12,498 nucleotides of DNA from an uncultured Bacilli bacterium (GCA_910585335.1 CAJUCU010000013.1:1-12498), one strand, 5' to 3'; positions 1-7,234 are shown, counted from the stretch's first letter. Notes: generated from the sequence alone by a model not told the origin. Numbers and translations are program-made.

Positions 1-34
1 ACCATATTTTTCCATTTTATTATAGATGATTAAC

Positions 35-64
35 AAAAAAGCAACTCTATTTTTTAGATGTTGC
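35..64 (-). terminator. Terminator of the TagO-like gene
   Basis: On the minus strand GCAAC and GTTGC pair, extended by TCT/AGA past a one-base bulge, and are followed directly by six T. The stem begins inside the last codons of the TagO-like gene and the stop codon (47-49) lies within the structure. Confidence 0.6.
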
Positions 65-1171
65 CTTTCTTCTCTTTTTTGTCTTAATTGGTGTTTTTAC
101 ATGTAACTTGTCCTTTACTTTTTTAGTAAGCTTTGGACTCTTATCCGATATAATACTTGTATGGAAAACAAACCAAAATACAATAATTAATAAAATAATA
201 TAAATTACTTTACCAATAACAGGATCCTTTAGTTGATAAAGAATCGATGCTGCTGCAAATAATATATTAATACAGTATATTATTAACACTGTTGTTCTTT
301 GTGAAAAGTTCATTCCTAATAATTGATGATGCAAATGCTCTTTATCTGGTGAAAATATAGGTTGACGTTTTAAAATTCTTCTAACTATAGCAAATGTAGT
401 ATCTAGAATTGGAATTGCTAGTATTAATAACGGTACAAATAAAGAGGTAAGCGCTGGCCCTTTAAATTCTAACAATGAAATTACTGCAATAATAAATCCT
501 TCAAATTGTGTACAATCCCCAGCGAAAATGGTAGCTGGATAAAAATTATGTAGTAAAAAACCTAAGGTAGATCCTAACATAATAAAAGTAAGCAACATAA
601 CTAGACTTCCACTTCGCGCTTGATAAAACCCAATGATACCAATCGTTAAATAGAAAATAGAGCATATTCCTCCACTTAACCCATCTAACCCATCAATTAA
701 GTTAATGATATTGCAACAGGCTACAATAAATAAAATTGTTAATGGATACGACCAAATACCAAAGTTTATCGAAAATCCTAGTGCTGTTACATTATTTAAT
801 AAAATACCACCATAAAACACTATAACAGAAGCGGCTATTATCTGCCCTAAAAATTTGTAAGATGCCCTAATTGAATTAATATCATCTACGATTCCAACTA
901 GCACAATAATAAAGCTTCCAATTAAAATTGAATTCATCTGCAGGCTTTGTTCCCCAAATAACATATAGCCAAATAAAAATCCCAAAAATATACCAACAGC
1001 TCCCAATTTAGGAACTTCTTTTTTATGAATATGTCTATTTCCTTCATCACTTCTAGGCTTGTCCATTGCATCAATGTGCTTGGCTACTTTTTTCATTAAA
1101 GGTTGAATTAATGCTGATGTAAAGAATGTTACTAATACAATCTTCATAGCACTCAATATCTCTTGGCTCAT
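47..1171 (-). CDS. TagO/WecA-family undecaprenyl-phosphate sugar-1-phosphate transferase
   Basis: This is a polytopic membrane protein of 374 residues in the MraY/WecA/TagO family. Members move a sugar-1-phosphate from a UDP-sugar to undecaprenyl phosphate, starting wall teichoic acid or another envelope glycan. The family marks are DD at residues 96-97, NLIDGLDGLSGG from residue 157, and a late PDKEHLHHQLL motif with histidines 279, 281 and 282. The lack of MraY-specific features and the HLHH loop favour TagO/WecA over MraY. The usual GD-x-GS motif reads GDCTQFEGF from residue 218: the aspartate is kept but the Gly-Ser is lost and the loop is one residue short. A lysine-rich tail follows the last membrane segment. 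The start has an AGAGAGGT ribosome site about 7 bases upstream. The gene has its own promoter and terminator. The family is clear; the exact sugar is inferred. Confidence 0.88.
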   Translation of the reverse strand: MSQEILSAMKIVLVTFFTSALIQPLMKKVAKHIDAMDKPRSDEGNRHIHKKEVPKLGAVGIFLGFLFGYMLFGEQSLQMNSILIGSFIIVLVGIVDDINSIRASYKFLGQIIAASVIVFYGGILLNNVTALGFSINFGIWSYPLTILFIVACCNIINLIDGLDGLSGGICSIFYLTIGIIGFYQARSGSLVMLLTFIMLGSTLGFLLHNFYPATIFAGDCTQFEGFIIAVISLLEFKGPALTSLFVPLLILAIPILDTTFAIVRRILKRQPIFSPDKEHLHHQLLGMNFSQRTTVLIIYCINILFAAASILYQLKDPVIGKVIYIILLIIVFWFVFHTSIISDKSPKLTKKVKDKLHVKTPIKTKKRRKATSKK

Positions 1172-1193
1172 ACTCTACCTCTCTTCTATCTAA

Positions 1194-1222
1194 ATTATAA
1201 ACAATATTTTATTAATTAGCAA
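1194..1222 (-). promoter_or_regulatory. Sigma-A-type promoter of the TagO-like gene
   Basis: TTGCTA (1217-1222) and a perfect TATAAT (1194-1199) are separated by 17 bases on the minus strand. It sits just after the mbl terminator and about 25 bases before the start codon, which makes the TagO-like gene a separate transcription unit. Confidence 0.75.
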
Positions 1223-1224
1223 AT

Positions 1225-1246
1225 GAAAAAACCGATTTTTATCGGT
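1225..1246 (-). terminator. Rho-independent terminator of mbl
   Basis: A perfect 6-bp stem ACCGAT/ATCGGT with a four-base loop is followed by six T on the minus strand. The stop codon of mbl (1239-1241) lies in the loop and arm. Confidence 0.85.
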
Positions 1247-2234
1247 CTTCCTCTAAACGATTAATGTTATCTAATAGTACTCCTGTACCTTCTACAACAC
1301 AAGTTAATGGCGTATCTGCAATAAACACTGGTACTTCTAACTCTTTGGTTAATAATTCTGTCATTCCTTGGAGCATAGCACCACCACCTGTTAAAATAAT
1401 CCCTTTATGAACAATATCTGCTGATAATTCTGGCGGAGTCTGCTCTAGTACATTGGTACAAGCTTTAATGATACGATAAATACTTTCATGAAGTGCTTCT
1501 TCTATTTCTGGTTGATTAATTGTAATCGTATGTGGAAGTCCTGTAATCAAATTTCTTCCTCTTACTTCCATTGTCTGTTTTTTATCTGGATTAAATACAT
1601 TACCAAAATTAATCTTAATATCTTCCGCTGTTCTATCGCCAATTAATAATTTATACTTTTCTTTAATATGCTTAATAATATCCTGGTCAAAAACATTACC
1701 AGCAACACGTACAGAAGTAGATGTTACAATGTCATCTAGAGATAAAACAGCAATATCTGTAGTTCCTCCCCCAATATCAATTACCATATTAGCACTCGGC
1801 TTTGATATATCCATACCTGCACCAATTGCTGCTACCTTTGGTTCTTCTTCTATATAGACTTTTCTAGCACCCGTTCTTTCAGCTGCTTCTTTAATTGCAT
1901 TTTTTTCTACTGGTGTTACATTAGTTGGGCAACAAATTAATATACGTGGTCGTGAAAATAGAGAACTTGCTTTGATTTTTTTGATAAATGTATTTAGCAT
2001 AATTTCTGTGATTTCAAAGTCAGCAATGACTCCATCTTTCATTGGTTTAATCGCTTTTACTTTTCCTGGCGTTCTTCCTAACATTTCATTTGCTTCTCGA
2101 CCGACAGCAATTACTTTTTTTGAATCTGTATCAATTGCTACAATACTCGGTTCATTTAAAACAATTCCTTGTCCTTTAATATAAATTAATACATTAGCTG
2201 TTCCTAAATCTATCCCAATATCTTTTGCTAACAC
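1239..2234 (-). CDS. mbl: MreB/Mbl-family rod-shape actin homologue
   Basis: This is a bacterial actin that forms membrane-bound filaments and guides lateral wall synthesis. The N-terminus DIGIDLGTANVLIY is the first phosphate-binding loop, DIGGGTTDIAVL the second, and TGGGAML the nucleotide-binding loop near the C-terminus. The length of about 331 residues suits the family. A GTG start at 2234 is preferred because AGGAAGTGAT lies at proper spacing before it; the in-frame GTG three codons upstream overlaps that ribosome site. It follows spoIIID at about 50 bases with no terminator between, as in Bacillus, where the gene after spoIIID is mbl. The symbol rests on that neighbourhood: sequence alone does not separate Mbl from MreB or MreBH with certainty. 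A clear terminator ends the unit. Confidence 0.93.
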   Translation of the reverse strand: MLAKDIGIDLGTANVLIYIKGQGIVLNEPSIVAIDTDSKKVIAVGREANEMLGRTPGKVKAIKPMKDGVIADFEITEIMLNTFIKKIKASSLFSRPRILICCPTNVTPVEKNAIKEAAERTGARKVYIEEEPKVAAIGAGMDISKPSANMVIDIGGGTTDIAVLSLDDIVTSTSVRVAGNVFDQDIIKHIKEKYKLLIGDRTAEDIKINFGNVFNPDKKQTMEVRGRNLITGLPHTITINQPEIEEALHESIYRIIKACTNVLEQTPPELSADIVHKGIILTGGGAMLQGMTELLTKELEVPVFIADTPLTCVVEGTGVLLDNINRLEEDR

Positions 2235-2284
2235 TCTTATCACTTCCTTTTCTTTCTAAACATTATTATTTTACCATAAATTCT

Positions 2285-2542
2285 CTAATTTATTTTATTT
2301 TTTTGATATTTTTTCTTTGTAGACTCTCCTCCCCGCAAATGTCTTATTCTAATGTGCTCTTTAAAAATTTCTTGAACTTCTTGATAGAGATGTTTATCTA
2401 TATTTTTTAGACGAATTTGCATGTCTTTATGAATCGTACTTTTTCCTATTTTTAATTCACTTGCTAAGTCCCTTAACGTTTTTCCCGACTCTATAATCAA
2501 ATTAGCCTCTTTTATCACTCTTTTAGATATTTCTGGTTCCAT
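2285..2542 (-). CDS. spoIIID: Sporulation transcription factor SpoIIID
   Basis: This is a small DNA-binding regulator of 85 residues that acts in the mother cell during sporulation, activating and repressing genes of the sigma-E regulon and supporting the switch to sigma-K. A helix-turn-helix covers about residues 20-44 (LASELKIGKSTIHKDM). The family signature IRHLRGGESTKKKY is near the C-terminus, followed by a basic tail. The ATG start has AGAAGG about 7 bases upstream. The spoIIQ-like gene upstream ends in a terminator, so spoIIID should have its own promoter and is probably cotranscribed with mbl. A small hairpin (2276-2293, ATAAATT/AATTTAT) lies over its stop codon but has no T-run, so it is not called a terminator. 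Confidence 0.95.
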   Translation of the reverse strand: MEPEISKRVIKEANLIIESGKTLRDLASELKIGKSTIHKDMQIRLKNIDKHLYQEVQEIFKEHIRIRHLRGGESTKKKYQKNKIN

Positions 2543-2564
2543 AGTTACCTTCTTTCTAATAAAG

Positions 2565-2591
2565 TATATATGGAAATATTCTAAAATATGA
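2565..2591 (-). promoter_or_regulatory. Possible spoIIID promoter, sigma-E-like
   Basis: TCATATT (2585-2591) fits the sigma-E -35 pattern K-M-ATATT, and CATATATA (2565-2572) is a partial match to CATACANT. The spacer is 12 bases, shorter than usual. A TATACT (2563-2568) could instead serve as a sigma-A -10. A promoter is expected here because a terminator lies just upstream, but which sigma factor uses it is uncertain. Confidence 0.3.
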
Positions 2592-2621
2592 AAAAAGAAG
2601 CACTATGTATTATTGCTCCTC
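2591..2621 (-). terminator. Terminator of the spoIIQ-like gene
   Basis: On the minus strand GAGGAGCA pairs with TGCTTCTT (two G-U pairs) across an 11-base loop, followed by a run of T. The stop codon of the spoIIQ-like gene (2610-2612) lies in the loop. It separates spoIIQ from spoIIID, which in known sporeformers are expressed in different compartments. Confidence 0.6.
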
Positions 2622-3248
2622 TTGTTTTGGAAGTTCTTTATCAATGTAGTCTACAGGATTTACTACTTTACCTTTTAGATACATTTCAAAATGTAAATGA
2701 TTTCCTAGATCTTTATCTAGTTCATTGGTACCACTTTTTCCAATTATTTGTCCTTGAGTTACTACATCCCCTTTTTTTACACTGATTTCAGATAAACTTT
2801 GATATACAGTGATATATTCATCATCATGCTTTACTTCTACTATTTTTCCAAGTAGTTCATCTTCTGTTACCTTTGTTACTGTTCCATTTAACACAGAAAC
2901 AACATCAAAAACTTCTGCTGCTTTATAATCAAGACCTGAGTTTTGAATATATGTATTTTCGTGTCTTGTTAAAGATTTTTCTTGATTTGCTGCTTCTCCT
3001 TTGTAATCATAGTAATATTTTCCAATTTCTACGCTTTCACTTGTATATGGTTTTACAATTGTTGTGGTTTCATTAATAACTGGAATATCTTTGCTTAAAA
3101 TAATACTAGATACATAGTTGTAGTCTGGATTTATTTTGGATTTTTGCATATTTTTTGCTATAAAATAAGTTCCAATTGTAAGTCCTACTACAAAGATAAC
3201 GTACACACTTGGTAAAACATAGGGTTTTAACTTCAATTTTCTCTTCAT
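2610..3248 (-). CDS. spoIIQ: SpoIIQ-like forespore protein with degenerate LytM (M23) domain
   Basis: This single-pass membrane protein of 212 residues has one membrane segment at about residues 12-32 and an outer LytM/M23 domain at about 100-205. In sporeformers SpoIIQ sits in the forespore membrane and binds SpoIIIAH across the intermembrane space to form the feeding channel and support engulfment. The domain looks inactive: the first zinc-ligand histidine of the HxGxD motif is Asn103 (NSGLDY), the histidine of the YxHL motif is Ser151 (YQSLS), and only the HLHFE pair (184, 186) remains. This degeneracy and its position just before spoIIID and mbl, as in Bacillus, support SpoIIQ over an active endopeptidase. 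GAGGTG precedes the start at good spacing but lies in one arm of an inverted repeat. Confidence 0.82.
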   Translation of the reverse strand: MKRKLKLKPYVLPSVYVIFVVGLTIGTYFIAKNMQKSKINPDYNYVSSIILSKDIPVINETTTIVKPYTSESVEIGKYYYDYKGEAANQEKSLTRHENTYIQNSGLDYKAAEVFDVVSVLNGTVTKVTEDELLGKIVEVKHDDEYITVYQSLSEISVKKGDVVTQGQIIGKSGTNELDKDLGNHLHFEMYLKGKVVNPVDYIDKELPKQEEQ

Positions 3249-3254
3249 AATTTC

Positions 3255-3285
3255 ACCTCATTAAAAGTTTGTACCAAAATGAGGT
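3255..3285. repeat. Inverted repeat covering the spoIIQ ribosome site
   Basis: Perfect 8-bp arms ACCTCATT (3255-3262) and AATGAGGT (3278-3285) are 15 bases apart. In minus-strand RNA the 3' arm contains the GAGGT Shine-Dalgarno of the spoIIQ-like gene, so pairing would hide it. The plus strand shows T after the stem, like a terminator, but no plus-strand gene precedes it. Confidence 0.6.
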
Positions 3286-3298
3286 TTTTATTCATTTT

Positions 3299-3496
3299 TT
3301 AAATAATTTTTGAATATTCAAAGAAATCCATAATAAAATTAGTAATTAAATAGATCATAGCAAGTCCTAATAAAAAGTAAAAAACTCTAGCTTGCATTAC
3401 TTTATTTTTTTTAAAAATTGCATTTATATTTACAGAATCCATTGCCCAAACTACAATTATTGTAATAAAAAGATAGACAAAAAATTTAACGCTCAT
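3299..3496 (-). CDS. DUF1146-like (YwzB-like) small membrane protein
   Basis: This small protein of 65 residues has two membrane segments, at about residues 4-20 and 36-56, joined by a loop with the basic stretch KKNK. The pattern of a short N-terminal helix, a lysine-rich loop, and an LGLAMIYLITNFIMDF second helix resembles the DUF1146/YwzB family of Bacillota, whose function is unknown. The start is placed at the second ATG because GAGGT lies 6 bases before it; the earlier ATG at 3502 directly abuts that site. The gene overlaps the 3' end of rpiB, so it is translationally linked to it. Family membership is judged by pattern only. Confidence 0.7.
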   Translation of the reverse strand: MSVKFFVYLFITIIVVWAMDSVNINAIFKKNKVMQARVFYFLLGLAMIYLITNFIMDFFEYSKII

Positions 3497-3929
3497 TTTC
3501 ATACCTCGTTATTTTATCTATTCTTCTTTGATGTCTTACATCACTTATTACTTCAGCGCTTAAGAAGGCATCAATATATGTTTTAATACTCTCCATCGGA
3601 TCCGTATAATTAAAAGTCATTACGTTGGCTCCATTGTCATTTCTACTTAAAATAGCATCTTCTTTTGAATTTATTTTAGCACAACGAATCCCTTTTACTT
3701 TATTTGCCGCAATGGACATGCCGATTCCACTTCTACATACTAGTATTCCTACTTCTACTTCCTCTTTTACTACATTCTCACATACTTTAAAAGCAAAATC
3801 TGGATAATCATCTGTATCTGTGTTTTCTGGACTATAGTCTACTACAATATGATTTTTACTTTTTAAGTATTCTATAATTTCTTTTTTATATTCTACACCA
3901 CGGTGATCACTGGCAATACCTATTTTCAT
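3486..3929 (-). CDS. rpiB: Ribose-5-phosphate isomerase B (RpiB/LacAB family)
   Basis: This cytosolic enzyme interconverts ribose 5-phosphate and ribulose 5-phosphate in the pentose phosphate pathway. At 147 residues it has the family's usual size. The N-terminus is MKIGIASDHRG with Asp8-His9 at the phosphate site, and the active-site Cys65 is in GILVCRSGIGMSIAANK. The usual CGTG is CRSG here. NDNGANVMTF is the second conserved block. GAGGGAG lies about 9 bases before the ATG. LacA/LacB and some other sugar-phosphate isomerases share this fold; the lack of lac genes and the position near rpmE favour RpiB. It starts the unit that continues with the DUF1146-like gene. Confidence 0.92.
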   Translation of the reverse strand: MKIGIASDHRGVEYKKEIIEYLKSKNHIVVDYSPENTDTDDYPDFAFKVCENVVKEEVEVGILVCRSGIGMSIAANKVKGIRCAKINSKEDAILSRNDNGANVMTFNYTDPMESIKTYIDAFLSAEVISDVRHQRRIDKITRYENER

Positions 3930-3963
3930 ATTTTTTCTCCCTCTATTTCCTTTATTTGTTATT

Positions 3964-3972
3964 AGTATAGCA
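3964..3972 (-). promoter_or_regulatory. Extended -10 promoter candidate for rpiB
   Basis: TGC followed by TATACT (3964-3969) forms an extended -10 on the minus strand, just after the rpmE terminator. The expected -35 region is a T-rich stretch with no good TTGACA match. The start codon is about 35 bases downstream. Confidence 0.45.
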
Positions 3973-3983
3973 TAATTTAGACA

Positions 3984-4011
3984 AAAATAAAAACTGCCGA
4001 TTAAGCAGCTT
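3984..4011 (-). terminator. Terminator of rpmE
   Basis: On the minus strand AAGCTGCT pairs with GGCAGTTT (CTGC/GCAG core, two G-U pairs) over a five-base loop, then TTATTTTTG follows. The rpmE stop codon (4001-4003) lies in the loop. The stem is modest. Confidence 0.55.
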
Positions 4012-4216
4012 CATTTTGATCAAAACCATATTTCTTATTGAACTTATCTACACGACCTGCGCGCGACTTTCTACTTTGTTGTCCAGTATAGAATGGATGA
4101 CATTTTGAACAAACTTCCACATTGATTTCTTCTTTGCTTGATTTTGCTTGAAATGTTTCTCCACATGCACAAATAATTGTACAATCTTTATAATCTGGAT
4201 GAATACCTTTTTTCAT
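4001..4216 (-). CDS. rpmE: 50S ribosomal protein L31, zinc-binding type
   Basis: This component of the large ribosomal subunit lies at the intersubunit bridge region. It begins MKKGIHPDYKDC, typical of L31. Cys16 and Cys18 (CAC) and Cys36 and Cys39 (CSKC) form the zinc site, so this is the C+ form rather than the zinc-independent paralogue. HPFYTG follows the second pair, as in the family, and the length of 71 residues fits. The start is set at the ATG preceded by GGAAGGAG at about 7 bases; an in-frame ATG seven codons upstream lies before that site and is rejected. The gene has its own promoter, a short leader hairpin and a terminator, so it is a single-gene unit. Confidence 0.95.
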   Translation of the reverse strand: MKKGIHPDYKDCTIICACGETFQAKSSKEEINVEVCSKCHPFYTGQQSRKSRAGRVDKFNKKYGFDQNEAA

Positions 4217-4235
4217 TTGATTCACTCCTTCCGCC

Positions 4236-4251
4236 ATGACTTTTTCGTCAT
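4236..4251 (-). promoter_or_regulatory. Leader hairpin before rpmE
   Basis: Perfect 5-bp arms ATGAC/GTCAT enclose a six-base loop in the short leader between the predicted transcript start and the ribosome site. Ribosomal protein leaders that control L31 synthesis are known in Bacillota, and this stem lies where such a leader would be. The stem is small, so the role is a guess. Confidence 0.3.
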
Positions 4252-4270
4252 AGTAATTAAATGCATTGTT

Positions 4271-4299
4271 AATATAACAGATTTTTTATATTTTGGCAA
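4271..4299 (-). promoter_or_regulatory. Sigma-A-type promoter of rpmE
   Basis: TTGCCA (4294-4299), a 17-base spacer, and TATATT (4271-4276) preceded by TG as an extended -10. The -35 lies inside the last codons of the SGNH hydrolase gene. Confidence 0.65.
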
Positions 4300-5041
4300 G
4301 AGAAACGCTTATATTTTCTATAATTTGTTGATAAATATATTGATATCCTTCAATAGATGGGTGAATGTTAAAGGGATTAGGTAAATATTTATCATATGGG
4401 AAATTTTCATAGAGACTAATATAGGTTATATTCTTTTTTTTACTGATTTGTTCATATTTTTTATCCATTTTTTGAAATAAAAGACGGTAAGTTTCATTTT
4501 GTGGATATAAATTATAGTAGCCCACTAAAATAATATTTTTATTGTACTTTTTCATTTCTGTTAATAGCTCATCTAAATTTGTCTCTACTGTTGCTATTAT
4601 ATTATCCATTTTTCTTTCTAGCATTACTTCTCCTATGATATTTACTTGACTAATAATATCATTAGCACCGACTGATAGTGTTATTACATTTGCCTCTCGA
4701 AGAGCGTTTTTTAGACCCAAACTTCTTCCATTTACATACACTTTTTTATTTAGTAGTATATCTTGGGTTACATCTTTTATTCGGGCATCTTTATTGGCAA
4801 ACCTTTTCGTATATAGTTTCAAATGATGATTTTCAGCATAGTAATTAGATAAATAATCTGTATAACCATAAGCAATTTCACCGTATGGATTTTCTCCTAA
4901 GGCAAAAGAATCACCAAGTGCTAAATAAGAAATATCATCGGGAGATGCTAAAATATAAATAAAATAGACTAGTGTTATTGTTAGAATTATACATATTAAT
5001 TTTAGATGTTTTAAATGATTGATTTGTTTGATGTATTTCAT
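4286..5041 (-). CDS. Membrane-anchored SGNH/GDSL-family hydrolase
   Basis: The protein of 251 residues has one N-terminal hydrophobic segment (about residues 13-32) and an outer SGNH domain, so it probably acts as an esterase or lipase at the cell surface. Block I is LALGDSFALGEN with the nucleophile Ser45, block III is VGANDI, and block V is NIHPSIEGY with the catalytic histidine. The aspartate usually three residues before that histidine is Phe here. The substrate is unknown; relatives act on lipids or acetylated glycans. The ATG at 5041 is preferred because GGAGG lies 6 bases before it; the in-frame TTG at 5053 overlaps that site. It follows the murA terminator by a few bases, and no clear promoter of its own was found. 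Confidence 0.82.
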   Translation of the reverse strand: MKYIKQINHLKHLKLICIILTITLVYFIYILASPDDISYLALGDSFALGENPYGEIAYGYTDYLSNYYAENHHLKLYTKRFANKDARIKDVTQDILLNKKVYVNGRSLGLKNALREANVITLSVGANDIISQVNIIGEVMLERKMDNIIATVETNLDELLTEMKKYNKNIILVGYYNLYPQNETYRLLFQKMDKKYEQISKKKNITYISLYENFPYDKYLPNPFNIHPSIEGYQYIYQQIIENISVSLAKI

Positions 5042-5054
5042 TTCGGCCTCCAAA

Positions 5055-5093
5055 TAAAAAGAGAGTATATGAAATTATATTTCTTTACTCTCT
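5055..5093 (-). terminator. Terminator of fba-murA
   Basis: On the minus strand AGAGAGTA pairs with TACTCTCT, with a smaller AAAT/ATTT stem inside, followed by TTTTTA. The murA stop codon (5075-5077) lies in the loop. Confidence 0.7.
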
Positions 5094-6328
5094 ATTTTAG
5101 CACCGACACTGGTTAATTTTTCTACGATTTGTTCATAGCCACGTAAGATATGTTCTACGTTTGTAATCGTTGTTTTTCCACTAGCAATAAGTCCTGCTGC
5201 TACCATAGCAGCGCCTGCTCTTAAATCTGTTGCTTTCACTCTAGTTCCAATTAGTTCAGTTGGTCCTGAAATGCAGGCACTTTGGCCTTTTAGGGCGATT
5301 TCTGCTCCCATTGCTTGTAAATATGGTAGGTGCATAAATCTATTTTCCCAAATAGTCTCTGTGACTTTACTTTTTCCACTGCACTGTGTTAATAATACTG
5401 TAAATGGTTGTTGTAAGTCTGTTGGGAATCCTGGATAAACTAGTGTTTTTATGTTAGTTGGTTTATAACTTCCTTTTTTATTTATAATGATATAGTCTAC
5501 TCCTACATCCAAATCAGCTTCTATTTCTTGTAATTTGGAAATAAGAGAGTCTAGATGCTCTGGGATAATATTATCAATTTTTAGATTTTTTCCACATAAT
5601 GCACCTATGATTAAGTAAGTTCCTGCTTCAATTCGATCTGGTATTACTTCATGGAAACAGCCATGTAGTTCTTCTACTCCAGTGATTTTGATGGTTGATG
5701 TTCCAGCCCCTGTAATTTTAGCCCCCATATTATTTAGGAGTGTAGCAACATTTACGATTTCTGGTTCTTTGGCTGCATTATCAATTTGAGTTATTCCTTC
5801 TGCTTTTACAGCTGCTAACATAATGTTAATTGTGGCTCCAACACTTGCAATATCTAAGTAAATATTAGCTCCTACTAGCTTTTCTGCTTCTACTGTGTAT
5901 TTATTTTTATCGTTTGTCACTTGTGCTCCTAGGGCTTCAAAACCTTTTAAATGTAAATCAATGGGACGTTCACCGATAGAGCATCCACCTGGAAAGTACA
6001 TAGTTACTTTTTTATATTTTCCAAGTAGTGCTCCCATAAAATAATAAGATGCTCTTAGTTTTTTTGCTAAATCTTCTGGTATTTCTTTATTACTAATTGA
6101 TTTTGGGTCTATTACAATGCTTTCGCTAGCCCGTTTTACTTCTGCTCCAAGGGATTTTAATATTTCTGCTAGAGAATCGATATCTGTAATATCTGGGACG
6201 TTACAAATTGTGACATCGTCATCTGCTAAAAGAGCGGCAGGAATTAAGGCAACGGCGCTATTTTTGGCACCACTTACACGAAGGGAACCAGTAAGTTCTT
6301 GTTCTCCAATAATTTCTAATACTTTCAT
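5075..6328 (-). CDS. murA: UDP-N-acetylglucosamine 1-carboxyvinyltransferase
   Basis: This enzyme makes the first committed step of peptidoglycan synthesis in the cytosol, transferring enolpyruvate from phosphoenolpyruvate to UDP-GlcNAc. At 417 residues it is full length. Lys22-Asn23 (SGAKNS) bind substrate, and Cys116 in PGGCSIGERPIDLH is the catalytic loop cysteine and fosfomycin target. TDLQQPF and LRAGAAMVAAGLIASG are further conserved blocks. GGAGG lies about 8 bases before the ATG. It is 57 bases after fba with no terminator between, so the two are likely cotranscribed. In Bacillus the paralogue near fbaA is murAB (murZ), so this may be that copy; a second copy elsewhere cannot be excluded. 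Confidence 0.96.
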   Translation of the reverse strand: MKVLEIIGEQELTGSLRVSGAKNSAVALIPAALLADDDVTICNVPDITDIDSLAEILKSLGAEVKRASESIVIDPKSISNKEIPEDLAKKLRASYYFMGALLGKYKKVTMYFPGGCSIGERPIDLHLKGFEALGAQVTNDKNKYTVEAEKLVGANIYLDIASVGATINIMLAAVKAEGITQIDNAAKEPEIVNVATLLNNMGAKITGAGTSTIKITGVEELHGCFHEVIPDRIEAGTYLIIGALCGKNLKIDNIIPEHLDSLISKLQEIEADLDVGVDYIIINKKGSYKPTNIKTLVYPGFPTDLQQPFTVLLTQCSGKSKVTETIWENRFMHLPYLQAMGAEIALKGQSACISGPTELIGTRVKATDLRAGAAMVAAGLIASGKTTITNVEHILRGYEQIVEKLTSVGAKIESKEI

Positions 6329-6385
6329 ACTTTATCCTCCACTATTGTCATTATATTTTATTAGAAAGTTCTATTTTGTTTCCTA

Positions 6386-7234
6386 TTAACCCCTTTTTGT
6401 TTGAAATAATACTACTATTTCTTCTATTCTTTGTTTGATACTATCTTCTCCACTTCCTATTACTTTTCGTGGATCGTACACTTTTTCATCTTTTAGCAAA
6501 AAGTTTCTTACTGCTTTGGACCAAACTGCTTGTAGGTCTGTATTGATATTAATTTTAGCAATGCCACACTCGATTGCTTTTTCTATATCATAATTGGGAA
6601 TTCCAGTTCCGCCATGTAAAACAAGGGGAATGGGTAGTGTTTCATTTATTCTTCTCATCATAACAAAATCTAAGTTTGGCTCTCCTTGATAAAAACCATG
6701 CACACTTCCTAAAGCTGGGGCAATGGAATCAATTCCTGTACTTTTATATAATGTAATACAGTCTCCTAGAGTTGCATTTAGCGATGTTCCTGTAATATTA
6801 TCTTCCGTTCCGCCAATATGACCTACTTCTGCTTCTACACTTACTCCCTTTTGATGGGCGTAGTCGACTACTTTTTTCGTTATATTAATATTTTCATCTA
6901 ATGGATATTTAGAGGCATCTATCATAACAGAAGTAAAACCAGCATCAATTGCTTTTAAGCAAGAATCTATACTAGAACCATGATCTAGGTGGATAGCGAC
7001 AGGTACTGTAATACCTAAGTCTTTCATTAATCCTGTTACAATTGAAACAACAGTATGATAACCACCAATGTATTTTGCAGCACCTTCACTAACTCCTAGG
7101 ATTACGGGAATTTTTAATTCTTCGCTTTTTTCTAAAATATATTTGGTCCATTCTAGGTTATTTATATTAAAATGTGGAACTGCATAATGATTTCTTTTTG
7201 CATCTAGTAACATTTCTTTTGTGTTTACTAACAT
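6386..7234 (-). CDS. fba: Class II fructose-bisphosphate aldolase
   Basis: This zinc-dependent glycolytic and gluconeogenic enzyme splits fructose 1,6-bisphosphate into dihydroxyacetone phosphate and glyceraldehyde 3-phosphate. At 282 residues it has the size of Bacillus FbaA. HLDHG (82-86) gives the catalytic Asp84 and zinc ligand His85, GSVHGFY gives His179, and VLHGGTG gives His207. NINTDLQ near residue 230 is the phosphate-binding stretch. Tagatose-bisphosphate aldolases (GatY/KbaY) are close relatives, but the single copy beside murA favours glycolysis. The ATG follows AAGGTGAT at 4 bases. A strong promoter precedes it. Confidence 0.94.
   Translation of the reverse strand: MLVNTKEMLLDAKRNHYAVPHFNINNLEWTKYILEKSEELKIPVILGVSEGAAKYIGGYHTVVSIVTGLMKDLGITVPVAIHLDHGSSIDSCLKAIDAGFTSVMIDASKYPLDENINITKKVVDYAHQKGVSVEAEVGHIGGTEDNITGTSLNATLGDCITLYKSTGIDSIAPALGSVHGFYQGEPNLDFVMMRRINETLPIPLVLHGGTGIPNYDIEKAIECGIAKININTDLQAVWSKAVRNFLLKDEKVYDPRKVIGSGEDSIKQRIEEIVVLFQTKRG

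Noticed and set aside
1972..2184. Plus-strand open frames opposite mbl and other genes
   Set aside because: They have no ribosome sites, lie fully within recognised genes and show no protein-like features.
3255..3290. Terminator on the plus strand before spoIIQ
   Set aside because: The stem and T-run look right, but no plus-strand gene lies to its left; all open frames on that strand are shadows of minus-strand genes.
3309..3322. Palindrome TTTGAATATTCAAA at the end of the DUF1146-like gene
   Set aside because: It has no loop to form an RNA hairpin, lies in coding sequence and is AT-rich, so chance is likely.
4217..4237. Longer L31 starting seven codons upstream
   Set aside because: That start has no ribosome site and the strong GGAAGGAG lies inside the extension.
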